From NCBI GenBank assembly GCA_038030265.1, contig CM075942.1, forward strand, positions 47,768,751-47,832,750: a DNA stretch of 64,000 nucleotides, read 5' to 3'. A program made the position numbers and the translations under genes. This DNA comes from Corythucha ciliata. Lineage: Eukaryota > Arthropoda > Insecta > Hemiptera > Tingidae. How positions within the stretch are numbered: position 1 is the first letter of the stretch; each line of letters begins with the position of its first letter. Shown here in pieces: positions 58,637 through 64,000 of this stretch. Under the pieces are notes generated by a model. That model ran no database searches and had not been told where the DNA came from. It saw only the letters and a program-made list of their open reading frames with translations.

Positions 58637-59401
58637 ACGGCTTTCCGCCGAGGAGTCGCCCACAGCGGACAAAGCGCCATAAGCTGACAAGGCGGATAAG
58701 CCGTACACCCCAAAAACACTATGAAGGCAAATATCCGCGACATTGGAATTCAATTTGCTCAATTTTCGCGAAATTCCAAGTTTCGGGGCCTCTTTTTGTG
58801 GCCCCAACAGCGCCCACATCTTGATAACTAATCACAACGATTCCTCTCCTCCCCCCACCACTTTCATTATCCGACGCGTTCATTGTTTAGTTGTGCTCTC
58901 GAAGTGTTAGGGGAATGTGAAAACCTGCCCACCCTCATCACAAGAAGAGCTCTAGCTACGTCCACGCCTGCCTGGCAAAATGTTTTTCACGTTGACGCCC
59001 CCCTCCTCCCCTACACTAACGTGGCATTTCAACGTCAAGGCCCCGTGTGGCCTATTTCCCGAGACTCTGTTGTTGTGGTCTTTTGAGACTTTCCACCGTG
59101 CGCGCACTTTTAATTATCTCCCTCAATGGTTTGACTTGAGGGCGAAGCTTAGTCTGCGCGCCCTTTTTTCCTTATTATTTATTTGTTAGAAGGGAAAATT
59201 GGCGTGTCTTTCACCGGAGAGAAAATAATTTTCTTTAGTATTTTAAAGAAAAGAAAAAAAAAGTGGGTGGAGAAAATCGATATGACTGAGATGAAACCCT
59301 TGGTGGTTCGGAGAAATCAATTTCCCAACTTATTTTGCATTTTAATTTATTCTTAATTTCATTCCATTATTCTTCAAAATGTGTTTTTTTTATTAACTTA
59401 A

Positions 59402-59599
<198 letters not shown>

Positions 59600-59621
59600 T
59601 AATTTCCTCCGTCCGTCATAG

Positions 59622-59816
<195 letters not shown>

Positions 59817-59927
59817 TGACGACGTTTTTCGAACGGTGTGTGTGATGGGTGGGGGGGACTCATGACTCCGTTACTCTCCCTTGGACTGCTGGTATGTTAT
59901 GTGTGTCTCCATTTTAACACTGTTCAG

Positions 59928-60122
59928 GCCATCTATAAAATGGTGGGATCCGTTATGAAAATGCCCGAGGATGAGTCGACGCCGGAAAAGAGGACGGACA
60001 AAATATTCCGGCAGATGGACAAAAATAAAGACGGCAAACTGTCGCTCGAAGAGTTCATCGAAGGGGCGAAAAGTGACCCGTCCATCGTCAGGTTACTACA
60101 GTGCGATCCACAGGCTCAGTGA
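59928..60122 (+). CDS. Nca: Neurocalcin coding exon 4 (residues 127-190; EF4, stop)
   Basis: Follows a 117-bp intron ending CTGTTCAG. It encodes [20 protein letters not shown], the helix with KIFRQM, EF4 loop [12 protein letters not shown], and the C-terminus [16 protein letters not shown], then TGA. Confidence 0.95.
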   Translation, partial: AIYKMVGSVMKMPEDESTPEKRTDKIFRQMDKNKDGKLSLEEFIEGAKSDPSIVRLLQCDPQAQ

Positions 60123-60752
60123 GACAGGCCCAACGTTTTTTGTTGTTGTTTTAAAACCTAGCATCCCCCCTCACTGAGCTTTATTTTGGGGAAAACGTTA
60201 TGAATTATTACCCCTCACCCCTATATGATAGGTCGTAAATCCCGTCATTAATATAGTTCTTTTCAAACGTTGCTGCGGAGCTTTATAAGGCTTTTAATTC
60301 TTGTTCTTGTGATTAACAAGAAAAAGTCTCAATTTTAATTTATGAACGATCATTTTAAATTTATTCCGCTGAAATACCAAAATGTTATTCTTTACACGCC
60401 GAGCCCTACGAACTATTTAAACAAACAAAAAAAAAACAATAAAAAACCAAAAAACAGGACGATTTAATCGGTCTTCCTTATGTTCCACGGAAAAACCACG
60501 TTGAATAAAAGGTCAATTAAAGAATAGTCGAATTTCGAGATCGCTAGGTTTCTAGGGGGGTGGCAAAACGTTATTTGAAGCTCAACCACGATTATTATTC
60601 GCTTTTTTTTCGTTATTTGCCTCTTTGAACTTTTTAAGTTGACAATAATAGCAAAATTAATAATTAATCCCACGCTTTTTCCCCCGTTCCGAAACCGCTT
60701 TCTTCCAGTAGAACAAACAAACGAGGGGAGATCTCCAAATATAAACTTTTTG

Positions 60753-60789
<37 letters not shown>

Positions 60790-62228
60790 TCTCTCCGGAA
60801 TCTAAAATTTTGGGATTTGGACTATTGCTCATATTGGCTGTGGCCTTAGCCTCCCGTGCACTGCAACCAGTTCATATCATCAGTTTTTTCTGGTATGACC
60901 TAAAAGTAATAAGCGCGCATTGGTGAAAATGTTACGAAAAAAAAAATTTGAAAGACTATTATATTATGTAGAATGGGTAAATATTTAGACATATTATACA
61001 TATAACGTCCCGTTGCCCCCTCCCCCCCACACCTGTTAAAATGTTGCCCGTTCCTTTCTATATTAATAACGTGTATAGACAAATTTTCTTTTATCGGCTT
61101 CCAATGTATTATTGTAAAAAAAGAAGAAAATAACTTAAATCATAATAATGCACATTGTAAAATTTCTTGCTCTTATAGTAGCGCAATCGATTATAATCGT
61201 CAGTCTTTTGTGAACAATGAAAAGTCGGACAGACGTGTCTCTAAAAACGTTTATTATCCCTGTTAAACTTTGTAAATTTTAACGAAGATGCCTTTTCTTA
61301 TTAACAACTTAAGGATATTTTGTAACAAAAATTGTAAAATACAAAAAAAATGTTGTAGGCTAATTTTTTAATAGAATGTTTAGGAGTTAAAATTGTTAAA
61401 TAAAACCGTTGACAGTCAGTTTTTGTTTTCGTTATAATTAATTTTTGTTACCGCCGAAATAACGTTGCTTAGCTCGTATTTGGCTCAAAACGAATATAGT
61501 TTTTACGTCGTACGTTGACTTGGCCTAAAATTATTTTAAAAACTAGAATAATATTTTTTCGATAAATTGTATTATAGTCGGAATAGCTGAAAAAGCGCTA
61601 TATTTTGGGATCAGAAAAAAGAAAAGTTTGGCTATTCAACGTCTTCTGAAAATACTCAGACAGTTGACCGCCCTGCCCTCATCATTCCTCAATGCGGCCC
61701 TTTTATTCTCTAGTCTTGAAAATCTAATTTTGTAGTCCTTTATAGGTGTAAACAAAATAAAAATTATTATTATTATTATTACTAAAGCCAAGTGTTGAGA
61801 CACTAAATTTGTTTTTTCTTTGTGTCATTAATTTTATTCAAGACTTTAAAACGTTTTAATGTGATATTTGTATTGAAATTAAAATTTAAAAAATGTTATC
61901 CCTCGCCTTTTTTTGTTGGTGCTTTTTTGTTGTTTTATTTCATTTTTCAACAAAAAAAAGTAACACAAATAGAATTACGAGGCTATTGTACTATCGTAAA
62001 ATAAGTATTAAGTTTTATATATTTAAGCGTAGCTTGAAGTTAGCTAAAAGTTTCTTCTTCTCTTTCACCTTTCAAATTTAAAAACAAAACAAAAAATAAT
62101 TCGGCGAAAAGTTTTTTGTACTACAATATTTATATGCCATTGAGAAAAACCTTCGTGTATTTACCAGGAGACAAAAAATAATAATAAAAATAAGAATAAA
62201 TTTTAAAAAATTGCGGACTATGATTTAT
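60123..62228 (+). other. Nca: Neurocalcin 3' UTR and downstream AT-rich sequence
   Basis: No coding frame of interest. AATAAA hexamers occur at 60438, 61399 and 61756. The last two follow long AT-rich sequence, so a 3' UTR of 1.3-1.6 kb is possible. A run of 34 T occupies 60755-60788 and an ATT microsatellite lies near 61764-61782. Confidence 0.55.
61399..61404 (+). promoter_or_regulatory. Candidate poly(A) signal AATAAA, neurocalcin
   Basis: Canonical hexamer followed by a GT/T-rich stretch. Alternatives are 60438-60443 and 61756-61761. Confidence 0.4.
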
Positions 62229-62853
62229 TAGGTGGGCGTACACGAGCAGATATCTGCGGCAGATTTCATGTTTTTGACAGATATCGGTGGTGAAAATTTG
62301 CTCGTTAGTGGGCAAGGTGGGCAAGAGACGACGACAGATCAACCGTGATCGGCCAAACGATATCGGTGAGAGTACAAATCCGTCAGATGTGGTCTGCGGC
62401 CCCCACTAACCAAACGATGTCTGATGAGAGATATCTGGCAGACATAGAACTGCCGATTTCGAATCGGGCATCGCCCCTTAATGCAACGATTTCAACGACC
62501 GAAACTTCACTGAACATGTATTTTCTAATATTTTTTATCATATGTATGGGTCAAGCTTTTTGCTCCTTGTATTAGTTTTCTAACTTCATATCTGTCACCG
62601 ATCTCAAATATCTTTCGAACCCGACCGATAAATGAAATCTATCAGATATCGTTCCGCAGCAGATCTCAATCTGCCAGATGTGCCCCCACTAACGAACAGA
62701 ATTGATCGGATAACAGATATCGGTCGCAGATAACTTTTGTACGTTAAGGGGCGACGACCGATCTCATCGTTTGCTCTAGATCGTTAACGATATCTGTTGA
62801 AAATATCGGCCGATCAACTCTGTCAAAATTATCTGCCCGTGTATGGGCCACTA
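62229..62853. mobile_element. Inverted-repeat element with CAGATATC subterminal repeats
   Basis: Left TAGGTGGGCGTACACGAGCA and right CCGTGTATGGGCCACTA are near-inverted. AGATATC/GATATCTG motifs and CCCACTAAC recur throughout both halves (62248, 62276, 62359, 62429, 62644, 62724, 62788). The layout matches the 330-1334 element, whose ends also read GGGCC then ACACACGG, but the repeated motif differs. No transposase frame. Confidence 0.65.
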
Positions 62854-62929
62854 TTGAGTTTGATGAATTCATTGGAGGAAATTTTTAATTTCCTTCATTC
62901 CGGAATGGTCAAAGGGGACGAGTAGAGTC

Positions 62930-63530
62930 TTGAAAATGGCTAAACTGACTATTTGCTCTCCAAAAGTAGCCAAACTGGTAATTCCCGCTCTTAAAATAGC
63001 CAATCTCATTTCACGCGCCCCAAAAAAGGCTAAACTGACAATTCGTGCAGCTCTGAAAATAGCTAAATCCATTGATCCACTATTCGCATCTTTGGCTTGA
63101 CCCCTGGCGTTTGTGCAACGAATAATAACACGATTTTTGAAGTTTTAGGTCATTTCAAACAAGCCAGCTAGCATTTTTGAGTCATAAACGCCTTCCGAAA
63201 AATAAAAAATCACCTGTAACGTCGCTGTCAAAAAAATATAAAAAAATTGGTGAAAATCGAATATTCACGCCTTTTAAATGGCAAATCATTTCCTCCCCAG
63301 ACTTGGCTAAAACAAACGATTGAAATATAGAAATATAGCCATACACTATAGCCATAACCATGATGCTCTATGAATGACCGCACACACAATTTACGTCGTA
63401 AAAGTGGCGAACCGACTATTCTCCAATCAAAAATAGCCAAACGGACATTACTGAAATGACAAAACTGATTATTATATGCGCCCCACAGATTTCACGAAAA
63501 TCCATCTGACTATCTGCGTGACCCTAGAGA
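62930..63530 (-). repeat. Family A units, reverse orientation, scattered
   Basis: AAAATGGCTAAACTGAC, GTAGCCAAACTGG and TAGCTAAAT-type words at 62930-63070 and again 63395-63520. 63070-63390 shows nothing recognisable. Confidence 0.5.
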
Positions 63531-63786
63531 ACGTCGATTTACCGGATATTTTGGCAGAATCTGGGCCAAATTTGATTATTTTCCTGTCAGGGACTCTCAA
63601 CCCTGTCGGAAACTGGTATAACTTTCCCAAATGAAATGACAATTCACAGTAACGGTTGAATTCGAGCCTCGAGCTATGGAGTGAATCGCCACCGAACGAA
63701 TCACCGCCACCGGTTCATACCGATCAAAACCGAATATACGGTTTAAAGGGTTACCTCACAACTCTTAGTCAGAAACTGCCTATTAA

Positions 63787-63900
63787 GAGACTAAAACAAA
63801 TTTTCGCTTCGGCAGCTGGCGGTGGAAAAGAGTGCATTTCATTTTGTATACGGATACTTTCCTAAGCCGTTCCAGAAGTGATAATTATGGTATCATAATT
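63787..63900 (+). repeat. Dispersed repeat, copy 2 (first copy at 13809)
   Basis: CGGCAGCTGGCGGTGGAAAA-GAGTGCATTTCATT and CTAAGCCGTTCCAGAAGTGA match 13809-13930. Confidence 0.65.
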
Positions 63901-64000
63901 CGGTCACACTCTCGCTCGTAATGTCTCGCTTGCATTGTGAACACCCAAGTTTGTAGCAACCAAATCTTTCGTTTGTAACTGGTAATTTTGGTGCTGTAAC

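Overview
This is AT-rich animal genomic DNA with a low density of genes. Two spliced genes on the + strand are certain. Their introns have GT-AG ends with long pyrimidine tracts, and the rest is mostly decayed repeats and foldback transposons. The proteins match the arthropod neurocalcin and CG7646-like neuronal calcium sensors closely, so an arthropod (probably non-dipteran) is the best guess. Nothing pins it more finely.

Layout. 1-35 kb holds no complete gene that I can recognise. It contains a MITE nested in another (330-1334), an inverted array of about 152-bp units (2.1-2.9 kb), arrays of about 30-bp degenerate repeats (6, 11, 20.9-22.7, 23.3, 26.6, 33 kb), a decayed LINE tail (9.9-10.2 kb), a 3 x 295-bp tandem repeat (14.5-15.3 kb), a candidate SINE (20.55 kb), a Jockey-type LINE piece (23.8-24.2 kb), a foldback element with mariner-like ends (27.06-27.65 kb) and a tRNA-like sequence inside a repeat array (32.6 kb). 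One possible 42-nt micro-exon lies at 17767-17808.

35.5-55.8 kb is an NCS-family gene of four coding exons (186 aa). Its 14.5-kb intron 2 is packed with mobile DNA: two related palindromic TTAA-flanked MITEs, a 1.7-kb mariner-like foldback with about 600-bp arms and a transposase remnant, and a 1.5-kb inverted-repeat element. Intron 3 holds a 30-bp-period array and an antisense LINE reverse-transcriptase fossil.

57.4-60.1 kb is neurocalcin (190 aa, four coding exons), starting about 1.6 kb after the first gene ends. Both encode N-myristoylated EF-hand calcium sensors with a disabled EF1 and three intact loops. They share one intron position and differ at the others, which fits an old tandem duplication. 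A MITE carrying two perfect TGACGTCA octamers sits between them. The last 4 kb is AT-rich 3' sequence, another palindromic element and short repeats.

The main unusual signals are several sequence-unrelated repeat families that share a period near 30 bp, the number of foldback elements, and the many G or C homopolymers of 11-15 bases. No bacterial-type system, CRISPR array or rRNA was seen.
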